Shown: positions 10,891-22,381, numbered from the stretch's first letter. The stretch is 64,000 bases of DNA from Megalopta genalis (GCF_051020955.1 NC_135013.1:38377087-38441086); one strand, 5' to 3'. Notes: a model not told the origin generated them from the letters alone. Made by a program: numbers and translations.

Positions 10891-11899
10891 TCGACCGTAA
10901 ACTCCTTTATAATTGCAAAAGAATAGTATTCGCAATTCTACAGGACATTTTCCCTAAAAACGAAACGAGTTATTCGACGATCCGACAGAAATCGAATACG
11001 ACAAATCGTGATTGTATCGAGTCATTTCGAGCACAGCTGCGGACAGAAAGCGAAAAACAAAGTTCCCGACAGCTGTTCCCATTATCGCCGTGTCCGGGGT
11101 TAATGGGCGAATCGGTCTGATAGATCGCCGGTCGATCCAAGGGGACAGAATGCGAACGACCCGCAAACTTGGCGAAGATGAGCCTCGGAGTGGAACGAGG
11201 AAGATACCTACGCAGAGAGGGAGGAACGAGGAGGAAGGATATAGCTCGGATGTTCAGTAGATCCAGCCGGGAACTTTCTGTTTAAGTACGGAATAAACTT
11301 GCCTTAATTGTAGCGTTCAAATACGCCGAAGCGCGCGCGGGGGCTGCGCCGCGAGTTACACCCGAGTCGTTTGGCCTCTTATCTTATCAGGGCTCGGCCT
11401 TGTCTCGAGCATATTCGTAATCGTCGATGTTCCACGCAGAGCCGGCTAATAAAACCGACGAGCGAAACCTCGATTATCGGGGGATATCCCGGCGAAGTAA
11501 TTGAATTTCTTGGCTAATGGAACGATCCTCGGTTCCTTGGCGGGCTTCGGCGATCCTGAAATATGCTCGGCCGGGATCGCGTTCTACCCCTTAAACAGCC
11601 GCGGCGCGGCGTGTGTCTCGCATCTCGAGCAGAAAATCACCCCGGCGAAAGTTCACGGAACTTTCGGACGCACCATACATAACGCGGAATTGCTTCCGCG
11701 AAATGCATACGACAATCGCGGCCCGTTGCCCCCGACAGACGATGGCGCTTCGAGTTTTCGCGGAGAAAATTTGTTTACTTTCACCGACAGCTCGAACCAC
11801 CAGTTGGCCCGATTCATTTCGGATTGCTGGTTTTTTATTAGAAATTTTATTAGAAATTTTTAGTTCAATTTCTTCCATCAACTATATATTATAATACAA
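10891..11899. other. CpG-rich unique block
   Basis: Mostly unique GC-rich sequence, with a short TTAGAAATTT duplication at 11835-11860. Overlapping open frames of about 95-120 codons on both strands at 11501-11894 have no recognisable domain. Confidence 0.4.
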
Positions 11900-11989
11900 A
11901 CCGTGCGAAGTTTGAATAAATTCAATCTTGTCATTGTTGTAAACCAATGTACATTAGTTGCGTTTAGAGCTCGGTGCTTCTAGTGTTAA
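11900..11989. mobile_element. Fragment of family A TTAA element (3' end)
   Basis: Contains TTGAATAAATTCAATCTTGTCATT and terminates in CTTCTAGTGTTAA. Both features occur in family A elements: the AAATAAATTCGGTCTT word lies near the 3' end of 16256-16473, and CTAGTGTTAA is the family terminus. The 5' part is missing or too diverged to see. Confidence 0.55.
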
Positions 11990-12000
11990 TTAACTGATTA

Positions 12001-12434
12001 TACACAGGGTGTCCCAGGTTTTAATGTTCAAACTTTGTTAGTGTATTCTATGGCACAAAGTATGAAAGAAATGTTATGTAAACATAGATCATACAGAGCT
12101 TTATTAAGAAGTTATAACAAACATTCAGAACAGGAATAGTAATCAACTTGCTGTTACTGCGAGCATTGGCTTGAATAGATCAGTACATGCCGTGTGTTTA
12201 TTAATACATTTCGAAATGTATTAATAACCGTTGTTGACAATACATGATTGACATCGAAGATTTTTTTTATTTTTTATTTTTTTTTTTAGTTGATTACTAT
12301 CCCTATTCTGAATTTTTGTTATAACTTCTTAATAAAGCTCTATATGACCTATGTTTACATAACATTTTTTTCTTACTTTGTGCCATAGAATATACTGGCA
12401 AAGTTTGAACATTAAAACCCTGGGACACCCTGTA
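12001..12434 (+). mobile_element. Long-TIR element, CAGGGTGTCCCAGG family, copy 1
   Basis: TA-flanked, 434 bp. The left half reads CAGGGTGTCCCAGGTTTTAA, then GTATTCTATGGCACAAAG and TTATGTAAACATAG. The right half repeats these in reverse complement, ending GGGACACCCTG. The arms are roughly 130 bp. In the centre is the palindrome TACATTTCGAAATGTA. A T-rich tract lies at 12260-12290. A second copy at 45940-46398 has its inner part in the opposite orientation. No transposase. Confidence 0.93.
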
Positions 12435-13382
12435 TAAATTCCTGAACAAAATGGAAGCAATTGCTAGCGAATATACAAATTCGCAGTCTAGTTATGATGT
12501 ACATCGCGAGAATGTTCAAAAAGTTCTTTCATTATAATCGAGTTCGTAAACAGAACAGATTCATTGGCATCGTTAGCTTTTAATTATGACTTATAACTAG
12601 ATTACGAAATTTTAGGTAGACAGAAAATTGTCTGTATTAATTGCAAGATACACGAGTCACATAGACATTTATTCCTTTTTGTGGTAAAAACCAATTGAAA
12701 ATACTACGACAATATTTTAAAATTCTTTGAATGTTTTTACTGTTTTGTATTGGATCGATTAATTTCTCTCATAAATGCATAAAGTTCGCACTCTAATGAT
12801 CGTGTTTTCGTAGTTCAATTTGCAAGTGTACAAACGAAATCGCCACGGTTCACAGATCAAACTGTTTCAACCATAAAATGACAAAATTTTCACTCGACGT
12901 TGTGCGACGTCTCGCTGAATCAACATCGAGAAATGATAAAATATAGGAAATAAATGAATGACAAAGAAAATGTCCGATCTCAAGAATGTGGTCGCAACGT
13001 TTAGCATTCCAGATATAGTTTCAGCAATGCGAGAGACATCGTCAGTTTCGAGGTACACAGACACTTTACCCGGTAGATCGATTGTTCTGTCGCGTTACCA
13101 GCAGCCTTGCGGGCATTGTTCTCGGGGAGCAGGCTAAGATCCCGCAATTATAACCCGGCCATCTCGTTTCTCCATTACGCGGGCTCTTAATTATACAGAA
13201 ATGATATTGTTCCGATGTTGAATGGGCGAGGATTTCGCCCGTTACTCGCTTTGACGCCGTGAAACTGTGAAAACACGACGCGTTCGGCGGGCGTCGATGC
13301 GAGCCACGGCCTCCCTTTGTCCCGGGTAATTATCACGCGTTAATCTTTTGAGTCGCGAGCTTTTCCTTCGAGTGCGACTCAC
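12435..13382. other. AT-rich spacer with two lone ACTGCGG-family ends
   Basis: ATACAAATTCGCAGTCTAGTTATGATG-like sequence at 12471-12499 and CATAAATGCATAAAGTTCGC at 12764-12790 are both right-end forms of the ACTGCGG family. Neither has a partner nearby. The rest is unique and becomes CpG-rich after 13060. Confidence 0.4.
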
Positions 13383-13562
13383 CTTTGTGCCGCGGCTGCC
13401 ACGTCTGCGGAGAAAAGCATTGCGTCGGGACGATGAAAACGACCGGCGGACCGTGTTTTTCCGTGGAACGACGGAGATCGTGGGAATTCACCGTCCCGGG
13501 CTCCAAGGAAATTGTTCGAGGGCTCGAACCGGTCGCTGAATACTCGACGAGCACACCCCGAA
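13383..13562 (-). CDS. Candidate internal exon (180 nt), unknown product
   Basis: On the minus strand a pyrimidine-rich acceptor (GGTTTCTTCAG) precedes the exon, and CAAAG followed by GTGAGT forms a near-consensus donor. The exon is 180 nt, a multiple of three, and two of its three frames are open. One reads about 59 residues, including VLVEYSATGSSPRTISLEPG and GPPVVFIVPTQCFSPQTW. I recognise no family. A second acceptor (TTTTCTCCGCAG) inside it would leave only a 22-nt exon. The sequence is CpG-rich, where chance open frames are common, so this is only a candidate. Confidence 0.28.
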
Positions 13563-13652
13563 CTGAAGAAACCGAGTATTCAAATTCCTACTCTCGCGCC
13601 TTTATCTTGAAAGAAGTGTATCAGCTATAAATTGTCGCTAGCCTGCAGATCT
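13563..13652. other. Unique spacer
   Basis: Short unique sequence up to the next TTAA element. Nothing recognised. Confidence 0.4.
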
Positions 13653-13868
13653 TTAACACTAGATTTACGGTGCACGAAAAACAGCTGTTTTATATTAGTT
13701 TGTAAAAGTAACGATAAGACATTTATTCTGATTTTTAACAAGTGTTATTGTAACGTTTGCCGTAAGTAACGTATAAATTGAATAAATGATTCATAAATGT
13801 ACCTTTGCGATATGAATAATCGTAAATTAAAACCCGTCATTTTGACGGGTTCCGTAAATCTAGTTTTC
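13653..13868 (-). mobile_element. Family A TTAA MITE, copy A1
   Basis: Starts TTAACACTAGATTTACGG. The right end is the inverted copy CCGTAAATCTAG, but the terminal GTGTTAA has decayed. Close to the right end is the palindrome CCCGTCA-TTT-TGACGGG (13831-13851). The inner sequence (CAGCTGTTTTATATTAGTTT, then AAGACATTTATTCTGATTTT) matches copy A2 at 28673-28921 in reverse orientation. Confidence 0.9.
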
Positions 13869-14607
13869 AGCAAAATATAAATTATCTCGCTTGAGACAGA
13901 AGCCTTTTCACTTTTTACAATTCGATGGTCTAATTCAATTCCGAGATATGTCTAAATTATGAAATTTAAAGAAAAAGACATTTAAAGTTTTATTTTCCTA
14001 ATAATAATTTGCTTTTCGAAAATAATGAAACATCGTTTTCACTAAATTTTCTGCTAATGTACATTAAAACAATAAAATAACATAGATATAAATATAAATG
14101 AATATAATTAAAAAGATCTGTATAAATATAGATATTTTGATATTTCAATATTTCTACAGATACACACAAAATACATAGAAATGGAACAGTTTAATGTAAA
14201 TGTTTGATAATCGATTCTCATTTAGTCCATGCATCGATGATATTGAAACAATAAAATTCTTACTAAAAATAACCATGTATCTATATTCAGATGTATCGAT
14301 TCAAAGGATCTGACGATCTGTCTTATTGTATAATTTGTTTATTTGCTGTTTACGGGTCGAATATTGAGTTAAACGATTTTTCAAAAACTACTCGATACTT
14401 GACGTGGTATGTATTCCTGTCCACCGATGATGGACCGACACTCCAGGTATTTTAATTTGTTCTTTCCTCCCGTCTCGAATTAGACCGACCCATTTTTTTG
14501 CAGCGAGAGTTCCTCGATTTTTGACGTATCGCGTTTTTTCGCGTGTCCCGGCTGATTTTTTTCTTGATTTATGAGCCGCCGTTCCTGCGCCGGTCGTTCC
14601 TACGGCC

Positions 14608-14609
<2 letters not shown>
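13869..14609. other. AT-rich then mixed unique sequence
   Basis: AT-rich without recognisable elements to about 14390, then moderately GC-rich. Nothing specific seen. Confidence 0.45.
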
Positions 14610-14648
<39 letters not shown>

Positions 14649-14681
14649 ACACACACACTCTCTCTTTCTCTCTTTCTCCCT
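14610..14681. repeat. (CT)n/(CA)n low-complexity tract
   Basis: About 18 CT dinucleotides, a short CA run, and then more CT-rich sequence. It creates spurious Arg/Glu-rich minus-strand frames. Confidence 0.95.
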
Positions 14682-15765
14682 CCGGTTTGTAAAATTCACG
14701 CGGGCCACTTTTACACGGAGTTCCGTTGACATTGTTTATTGTTCGGCGGCGTGCTCTCGCAAACACGGAGCGATTAATTTTTGTTACTGTGGCCGGCCGT
14801 AAATTTGTCCCCGGATTTATTTTGTTTAGTTCGCGGCCACGTCCCGCTGAAAAGAATACATTCTCCGGTACTCGTCTATCCTGTAGTTTCCAATTAATTC
14901 AACCGTATTCGAGCGTCGTGTCAGCGGATATCTTTGGTGTCGGAAATTTCCCTGAAAATTCGGGTCCTCAAAAATTACGGTCCCCTGTTCGGCACTGTTC
15001 AAATTCAGTCGAAATTCCAACGGAGTGAATTAAAAATTGTACTACCTTTCTTTATATTTGTTCAACGCATGTAATATACTCAGATTTATTTTTACGGCTG
15101 TTCAAACTGAAGGTTTCAGCAGATAGGAAATCGTCACGAGAGAATTCATTATTGAGGACAAATTATAAAAATACGCAGACAATTGTGAAGACTGTCTCCG
15201 TTGTTGCTTTCGTAGACAATAATGATTTAAATTTAGACAGTGGTGCGATTTAACAGACGAATTTCAGATTTCGTGTATTAAACGCATCGGAAGACGATCA
15301 TTATCGATGATCCAATAAACCTATCTGGATCTATTCTTATCAATATTATCTCTCGACGATTTACGGAAAATTAAATATTCCATTATTTTACCATCCAAGT
15401 CTATATCCATCTAATAATGGAGAATATATCTATTACCATATATAATCTGCTCAAAAGATCAATGGCCAGCAAACTAATTCGCCATGAAGCCGTTCTAATC
15501 ATAATCATTTCTTCGATAAAACCATCTCTATAATTACCCGTGGGAAAAGTAAAATGATCATTGTTTGAAACAGTGAAACTCTCCTTTGAACCGTTCCAAC
15601 GACACAAATGAATTCGACCAAGAAATTTCAGAGTCAAAATGAGACATGAATTTCGTACTATTTCATTATATTAATAACCCTTTGTTAAGAGAAAAGAGTA
15701 TCCTAGAACTAACTGTGGCCAATTCAATTGTTTGAATAGAACTTTCATTACAGTAAATAATATAT
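14682..15765. other. Unique sequence, GC-rich then AT-rich
   Basis: 14682-15030 is GC-rich with short two-strand open frames. 15030-15765 is AT-rich unique sequence. No splice-supported exon or element end recognised. Confidence 0.45.
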
Positions 15766-16034
15766 ATAATATAATATAATATAATATAATATAATATAAT
15801 ATAATATAATATAATATAATATAATATAATATAATATAATATAATATAATATAATATAATATAATATAATATAATATAATATAATATAATATAATATAAT
15901 ATAATATAATATAATATAATACAATATAATACAATATAATATAATATAATATAATATAATATAATATAATATAATATAATATAATATAATATAATATAAT
16001 ATAATATAATATAATATAATATAATATAATATAA
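15766..16034. repeat. (AATAT)n pentanucleotide array, about 54 copies
   Basis: Nearly perfect ATAAT repeats with two ACAAT variants around 15920-15935, followed by a degenerate AT-rich tail to about 16090. The reading frames it leaves open on the minus strand encode only repeated Ile/Leu/Tyr and are not genes. Confidence 0.97.
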
Positions 16035-16255
16035 TTTAATATAATATATATAATATAATAATAATAATAATATAATATATATATAATATATACGTTTCGA
16101 TCTTATCATGTCTCTGTATAAGTTCTGTATAATCTTTGTATAATTGTTGCATAATTGTTAGCATTTCTAGTACACTTCAATGTCCAAACAAATCAAATTA
16201 AATTGAATCTACAATTCAACCAACCCGAACATAAAATAGATTCCTACAATTTTTA
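16035..16255. other. AT-rich spacer
   Basis: Degenerate AT repeats followed by unique AT-rich sequence. Nothing recognised. Confidence 0.45.
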
Positions 16256-16473
16256 TTAACACTAAACCTACCGCGGTCAAAGTGACCGCTTTCTTATTTT
16301 GCAATTCTACAAAGTTCCGAGACTCTCTCATGGAAAACGCTTGAATAGGCGTGAATATTGTTGGAGCAAGTTCTATAATAAAATCTTTACAAATTCTAAA
16401 TAAATTCGGTCTTCTCACTTTTGCGAAGCAGTACATGCCAGTTAGCATTACTGCTTGGTAGGTTTAGTGTTAA
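16256..16473 (+). mobile_element. Family A TTAA MITE, copy A3 (218 bp)
   Basis: Intact TTAA on both sides. The ends TTAACACTAAACCTACC and GGTAGGTTTAGTGTTAA are perfect inverted repeats of 17 bp. The palindrome GCGGTCA-AAG-TGACCGC lies 17 bp from the left TTAA (16273-16289). The 3' part carries AAATAAATTCGGTCTT, shared with fragments at 11918, 50810 and 59845. Confidence 0.93.
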
Positions 16474-17105
16474 TAATTATTACGAACAGAATTTGTACGA
16501 CGATCAAGAAACGAATCGGGGTCAGCATCAAACTGCACCATTAATTATCATTCTGCCTGCACCACCGTCGAACATAAATTTCACGATAGTACTACCCGTG
16601 ACTCCGTTCACAGCGGCGGCGGCGGCTGATCGTCGCTCTTTGATTGTCAACGCACGGTGGAAGGACCTCCGAACAATCCCAGTTTCGCTCCTAATGATTT
16701 TGCTGGAATCGACGGTGAATCGTAGATACGCAAACATTATATCGGCCCGACAGCGTTACACCCCGCGAACGGTATTCCAACATCGGTTAGCCGTGCGAGC
16801 GCGCGCGCGCGCGCGATACAAGTTGATTGCATTTCCACCGCATAAAAGATTCCATTCGTCGGCAGGGTGCGGGGCGCGCGGGGCGACGAGGGTGCACCGT
16901 TTACTTTTCCACCCCCGCGGAGTCGCCGCCACGGCCCCAGCCCTCGTCTTTTACTTACGATCCAGCGGGCTTCTCTTCGCTTGAAAATTTATCCGACCGG
17001 AAATTAAACCGTACTAGTCCGGCGACCTGTCTATCTTCCGCCAATCGCGTTTCTCAGCGCGGCAGAGGCCCGATCTCTCGATTTCTCATCATCGACCGCT
17101 GAAAC
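16474..17105. other. CpG-rich unique block with (GC)n run
   Basis: Contains a GCGCGC run at 16799-16816. A plus frame of 187 codons begins inside the preceding MITE and runs through this block. Its composition follows the local GC content, and no motif is recognised, so I do not call a gene. Confidence 0.4.
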
Positions 17106-18158
17106 CGGTCGCCGATTTTCCACGATCCAGACATCGCACAATGGTTCAGGTTGTATGGAGAGATGCGGTCTTTATTGCTTTCTTTTTTTTCAAATACCAG
17201 GTTTTTACGCTTTCTAGTCTTTCATTTATGTTTACGTGCCAAACGCAATTGTAATTCAACGTTACTGTGACATATATTTTTTCTTCATTTTCTCCAGCTA
17301 TTATACGTTAAATGTGGCCATTAGTTAAGAAATAGCGCTCATTTAAGCTCATTAAGTAAACAACTAGTCAACGATTGTGTCTTCGATTCGTTGCAAGCGC
17401 AAAAAACATTGGTTCGTTTTAAGTTGATTTTTATATTAAAAATGCAGCGTTTTAGCTTTGAAGGGATAGCAATACTGTTAAAAACAGTGTTATTTGTTTA
17501 TTCGTTTTTCTGAAATCACGCTAAATAATCGTGAAAATAGGGCTCCCGTATCAGCGTGCCTCGCGCCGTTTTTCCTCGTCAGCGAGAATCCGTATTCTTG
17601 GATTCGCGCGAGCCTCGCGGATTCGAATTTGATTCTTCGCTCTCGGTCGTTGCTCGCCTCGCCTGAGATATTTAGCCGTTCTCTGCAAAACTGCGGTATC
17701 GATTCGACACGAGTGTGGATATTAATAAGCTGAGAGTGCAAGGTCTCTCTCTCTGACGGCAGAGGACCCGCGTCTGTTCGCAGGATCAGCGCGAACGTGA
17801 TCGCGTCGCGCTTTGAAATTCGGTTTATATATTTCTCGTTCATAGTTGTTCATACCGTTTTCATGATTTTATTTGGCCGACCATTTCAACGCTTCTCCGT
17901 TTTCCAACGTTGTTTTATCTCGTTCGGTGTAGGGTTCCTCGTCAGCCGATTTATTAGGTCATGAGCTGACGAACCCTAGATATTAAGGTATATTAATACA
18001 TTTCTGCGATGCATTTTTCTCGAATCGAATATAATCCGCGAAATATCGCGTCGCTCGATTAAATAAATAGCAAGCAGTCTGCCGTGAAAAAGTTTATCGA
18101 TCACTGGGATTATTTATGAACCGCTAACGTAAATAAGATTATTGGATACGTCCACAGG
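17106..18158. other. Unique sequence, alternating composition
   Basis: AT-rich at 17110-17480, CpG-rich at 17500-17830 with an open minus frame of 117 codons, then mixed. The direct repeat GTTCCTCGTCAGCC / ATGAGCTGACGAACCC near 17930-17985 makes a short imperfect inverted repeat. Nothing else seen. Confidence 0.4.
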
Positions 18159-18248
18159 AAATAAATTTCAACGTTGCTTCTTATCCAGTTTATTAATAAT
18201 AAGTTTATTATTAATAAACTGGATGAGGAGCAACGTTGAAATTTATTT
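18159..18248 (+). repeat. 90-bp near-perfect hairpin
   Basis: Two arms of about 44 bp, starting AAATAAATTTCAACGTTGC and meeting at AATAAG/TTTATT with almost no loop. The only differences are two positions in GCTTCTTATCC versus the reverse complement of GGATGAGGAGC. Both are T opposite G, so plus-strand RNA would pair throughout using two G-U pairs. It could be a foldback repeat, a recent inverted duplication, or a small-RNA precursor. The very short loop argues against a standard microRNA. Confidence 0.85.

Positions 18249-18250
<2 letters not shown>

Positions 18251-18284
<34 letters not shown>
18251..18284. repeat. (AT)n microsatellite
   Basis: About 17 AT dinucleotides directly after the hairpin arm. 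A shorter AT run lies at 18401-18414. Confidence 0.95.
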
Positions 18285-18287
<3 letters not shown>

Positions 18288-18415
18288 GTTACTTTTTTAT
18301 TGGATCCAACGAAAACGACGTTTACTAGAAATTTTATTGCGAGTGCAATGAACGCTCATTTTTCTTAGTGAGACAGTTCTTTTACTTCATGTTAATAAAC
18401 TTATATATATATATA

Positions 18416-18560
18416 GGGTGTTTCATAATTCATGGTGCAAATCGGGTCAGGTAGATTCCACGGCCGGAAATAAGACGAAAACCAGGAGGACTAATGAAAT
18501 TTCGTGGAGGCTTCGTTTTCCGACGAAAGCAAATTCAAATATCCTATTAAATGAACATCA
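18416..18560 (+). repeat. Dispersed repeat starting GGGTGTTTCATAATTCATGG
   Basis: Begins after a TATATA run with GGGTGTTTCATAATTCATGG and runs through GGAGGCTTCGTTTTCCGACG. From memory, this opening and the GGCTTCGTTTTC motif resemble a repeat widespread in ant and bee genomes. I cannot check that here, and no second end was found in the window. Confidence 0.35.
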
Positions 18561-19204
18561 TATCGAGTTGATTAAATATTAATAATTATACACAAAGAAC
18601 TGTTTCTCCAAGAAAAATGTTCGTACATTGTCCCACGGAATAAAGTGTCTGGTAAACATAATTTTCGTCGGACCCAACAGACGGGTAACTAAATAAACGA
18701 TGAAAGTTGTGGATATTTAAACAACCCGGTTGAACCGGAGGCAAGTAATAAGTAGGTAAAACGGCGGAAACCGAAGAGAAAAAGAGTGTGCGGTAGGGAG
18801 AGAGTATTACGGAACATTAGTGCACAGCAAACGAGGAAGCATTTCGAAACATCTGTCTGCAAACTGAGGCAGTCCGCGCGTATTCCGTCGGAAAGATGGC
18901 CGCCGTTCCGGAGCGAGGGGCGGCCATTGGGCCGGAAAATGTGGATACAAGCGCCGAAAACTTTCGGCTGACGACTCGCAGTTCACCAACTTTCTGCAAA
19001 CAATTCGCATCGATAATAATGGGAAATTCTTGGGCGGCGCGAGCGCCGACAGTCAGTCCCGCCGACAAAGGCTCGGACGAGTGGGGGAAGCTGGATGATA
19101 TAAAAACATTTATTACAATGTACCAGTCGGAGAGAGCCATCGATAGATCAAAGGAATCCTTCAGCGGCTCTTTGTCCCAGAGTCCTGCTTGTTTTCTTCT
19201 TCCT
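18561..19204. other. Unique sequence, CpG-rich right half
   Basis: An ATG with good context at 18896 opens a plus frame that then runs into the CT-rich tract, which supplies more than a third of its residues. Minus frames overlap the same DNA. No family recognised. Confidence 0.35.
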
Positions 19205-19325
19205 TCCTCGCTCTCGCTGTCTCTCTCTCTCTTTTTCTTTCTCTATCTCTCTGTCCCCGCGATCTCTTTCTCCTTCTCTCTCTCTCTCTCTCTCCCTCTT
19301 TTTCTCTCCGTTTCTCTCCTTTTTC
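19205..19325. repeat. CT-rich low-complexity tract
   Basis: Interrupted CTCTCT/TTTCTC repeats over 120 bp. They encode poly-Leu/Ser on one strand and poly-Arg/Glu on the other in overlapping spurious frames. Confidence 0.9.
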
Positions 19326-19950
19326 ATTTCGTTATCGACGCGAGCGCATAAACAATGCGCAGTCTGAGGAGGCTTTTGTGCGACGCGCTGTTTCACAGAA
19401 ACTGGATCGTTAATTTTCACTTGGCCGAAGGGCTCGCGTACCGAACTCGATAAACATCTTCACACTGTTTGTTACCACTCGCCTCGGCGTCCCGTCGATT
19501 GGGAAACGAGAACGCCATTCAATTCGCCCCGGGGAACGCGATCGGTTTTTCTCCTTGTCCTCTCAATTTTTATCCTGCATACTCCCGATTGATGGGACAT
19601 CCCCGCGATTCCTCCGGATCATTTTTCTCAGCCGGTAAACCCTCGCTTTGCCTCCAGCATTGCGCCAGGAGTCATGCCCGATGAATAATATTCGTAATTT
19701 GAATAGGGGACGGTGGACCAGGACGAAAACTCTCCGAGGAGATTGCTCTAGAGCGCTACAGTGTACTGGAGTACTAAACTATAGACATCTACGCTTTTAC
19801 AAATCGTCGGACGATCTCTGCACTCATTTTAGAGCTTGCAACCTCCTCTTTCGCAATCCACCAAGTTCATTTTGTTCTGGGATGTTCTTGCGCACGATGT
19901 GAATGGAGGTGAAACGGAGGCACGTTCATCCTCGGAGATGCTGCGGATTG
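19326..19950. other. Unique sequence
   Basis: Moderately GC-rich unique sequence. No splice-supported open frame recognised. Confidence 0.4.
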
Positions 19951-20082
19951 AAACGTTAGAAAAATCTGTAAAAGTTGTTAAAGAAATCTGTAAACAATTA
20001 GAAAAATCTGTAAAGTCGTCGGGAGAATCGATGAAGTTGGTAGAAAAATCTGTACAATCGACAGAAAATTTTTTCCGTGACT
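19951..20082 (+). repeat. Degenerate tandem repeat around GAAAAATCTGTAAA
   Basis: The word GAAAAATCTGTAMA (or AAGAAATCTGTAAA) recurs four times at spacings of roughly 27-40 bp. The plus frame across it stays open and reads as repeated EKSVK-like heptads, but it has no ATG, so it is probably a minisatellite. Confidence 0.55.
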
Positions 20083-20291
20083 CAATGTAGCATTATTTGA
20101 AGATTGAAGCTTCCTCCTTATAATGATTGCTTAAAAATTAATGTACGATTTCTTTTTTCGAATTTATGCAGCGGACGATTCTTCAATTTTGTCAAATTGC
20201 TGCGATAGAGATATCTTTGAACTTTCTTTATAAAATTGTATATTTCATAAAAGTATTGTATTCAAACTAATAGGCAGATATAAAACATACA
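20083..20291. other. AT-rich unique spacer
   Basis: Nothing recognised. Confidence 0.4.
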
Positions 20292-20488
20292 CGAATACTG
20301 TTACCTAACGTAATGTTCCTTGAACGAACGTTCACAATGTTGTTATTGTTATTATTTATTTACGGTGTAGAAGATCCTTTTAAATCGTATAAATGAAATG
20401 AGACTATAATCCGGAACAAGATAAACGTTGCGGAGAAATGTTACTATTACTGTACCTTACGGAATGTTCGTTTAGCAAACATTCACAA

Positions 20489-20533
<45 letters not shown>

Positions 20534-20620
20534 TATTATTATTATTTATTTACGTTCTAGAAGATCCGTTTAAATCATACGAATGAAATGCACATAATTC
20601 GTAACAAGATAAACCTTACG
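20292..20620. repeat. Diverged tandem duplication with (TTA)n core
   Basis: Unit 1 (20292-20435) and unit 2 (20444-20620) share the ordered blocks CTGTACC/TTACC, GAATGTTC, ACATTCACAATGTT, TTATTTACG, TAGAAGATCC, TTTAAATC and AACAAGATAAAC. In unit 1 the middle holds only a few TTA/TTG triplets. In unit 2 the same place has expanded to about 20 TTA triplets (20490-20550). Confidence 0.85.
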
Positions 20621-22190
20621 GCGAACAAGATTTTACGACGGACGCAGTGGTTGTCAAAAAAAGATATATCATTGCGTTCGCAAAAGCTTATAAAATTACC
20701 CCACGCAAGAATCGCACAGCTTTCCAAGCAGAGGAGACTCGGAGAATTTGGAAAATTCGGTTCTCCTTCGAAACGAAGTTTCTGAAAAGGTGAGGGTGTC
20801 CGACAAGAATCGCCCGGCGTTTAACAATTATTGGACACCGTAATTAAAAGTAGTCGATGAATCCGCGTAGCCGGCGAGAAGGATTAAGCCAACGGTTCGT
20901 GGGTCCGTGATTCGCCGGGGTAGCGGGGGCCGGAAACGATTTCATCGGCGCCCGTGCCCGCTAATCAGCACTTCGGCTGAGCAAACGCTGATGAAAAATC
21001 CTCGTGGCGGCTCGGAAACGCGACGCAAGGCGTCTCGTTCTTTCGCCGCGCCGCCGTCTGTCTCCCGGTTGCTCCTGCCGGAGCTGAACAATATCCTTTC
21101 TTCGCGACGACGTAGAAAATCGAAAAGTCGGCTGGGAGACGAGCGAAAGAAAAGGCCGAACGAGAGGTAAAAAGGAGACGTTCCCATTCAGCCGTAGCTT
21201 AACAATCTATCCTTTCAGAACGACAGCACATCCTCCTTCTTCCCGCGTCCTCCGCCGTCCCTGCAACCCGTTCGAGTCCTTCTTCGCAACCCGCTGCCGT
21301 TTCTTACCCCCCCCCCGCCGCCGGCCCGTTTCTACCACCCTCGCCCTCTCTATTTCCGGTTCGTCCACCCTCCACGCTTCCCATTTTATCTCGTTTTTTA
21401 GCCGGTCTAGGGAACCGGTGCCCCGATCGATCGGTCGAAGGGTTAAGCGTGCGGAGAATAAGGCGACGCGGGATGCCCGGGAATTAGGCAATCGGGGATC
21501 GGTTAACGAACAACGTTCCTCGGGACGATGGGCTTCGATCTCGAGAGGAATTGCGCGCAATCGATTCCCGGTACGATGCACGGCGGACCATTCGGCTCGA
21601 TGAACGCGGTAAACGGTGTTCTATATCGGGTATCGTGCAGTGTTGATTTCGGAGAACTATCACGTGCTCCTGTTTCTCTGTAAATCGTCATCTGTATGCC
21701 AATGCTAGATTTTAATCATTCTGTTCAAGGATGAAAATCCCCTTTGTTCAAGAAACAAGGAATTTTGTACAGGCGTCGCACGAGTACAACGAAAATAGTA
21801 TGTGTACGTATAATGATACAATACGAAAAGTAAGAGTAAGCATAGTGTGTATGCATATACATATAATAAATCTGTAGTAATCGAAATTTTTCTTACGGAT
21901 TCCAAGTGGTCCATCTGCTTATAAGTCACGTGCCAAACAATAAAATTGAATGGATGAAATAAAAAATGAAACGAGCAAATAAAATAGAATAAAATGGAAT
22001 AGAACAAAATGCAATGAATTAAACTCAAGTAAAATACAGTCGTTTATACAGCGAATCAAGAAATCTATAGCAGATATAATAAATGTATATAGTACAGGAA
22101 GAGTGTAATAAATGAAAGATGATCAGACACACAAGTGTTGCTAAAACAAGAATACAAAAGGAAGGTTTATAAAACTGGGGGGAAAATATA
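20621..22190. other. Unique sequence: CpG-rich to 21700, AT-rich after
   Basis: CpG-rich with a run of ten or more C at 21306-21317 and open frames on both strands. After 21700 it is A-rich on the plus strand, with loose AAAATAGAATAAAATGG-type repeats at 21955-22015. No gene recognised. Confidence 0.4.
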
Positions 22191-22240
22191 AGAAATGTAA
22201 AAAATGTAAAAACTGTAAAAGATGTAAAAAAATGTAGATT
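22191..22240. repeat. Short tandem (ATGTAAAAA)n
   Basis: Five imperfect copies of a 9-10 bp AATGTAAAA unit. Confidence 0.8.
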
Positions 22241-22381
22241 TCCTGCAGATACTAGTTTTAATGCAGCATCGTGACTAAGCAACTGCTCTGTTCTCTATTA
22301 TCTATTACCTAGTCGTTTAGACGGAATGGCGGAGAAGCAAGCGTCTCGGCCATTCTTCTTCTCGCAATCCGCCACGATAAT

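Noticed and set aside
15666..16109. Ile/Leu/Tyr-repeat frame of 147 codons
   Set aside because: Pure product of the AATAT pentanucleotide array.
16421..16984. 187-codon plus frame
   Set aside because: Begins inside a TTAA MITE, passes through an alanine run (GGC repeats) and a GCGC run, and matches no family.
18896..19351. ATG frame of 151 codons with good start context
   Set aside because: The C-terminal third is encoded by the CT-rich tract, and the N-terminal part has no homology I recognise or splice support.
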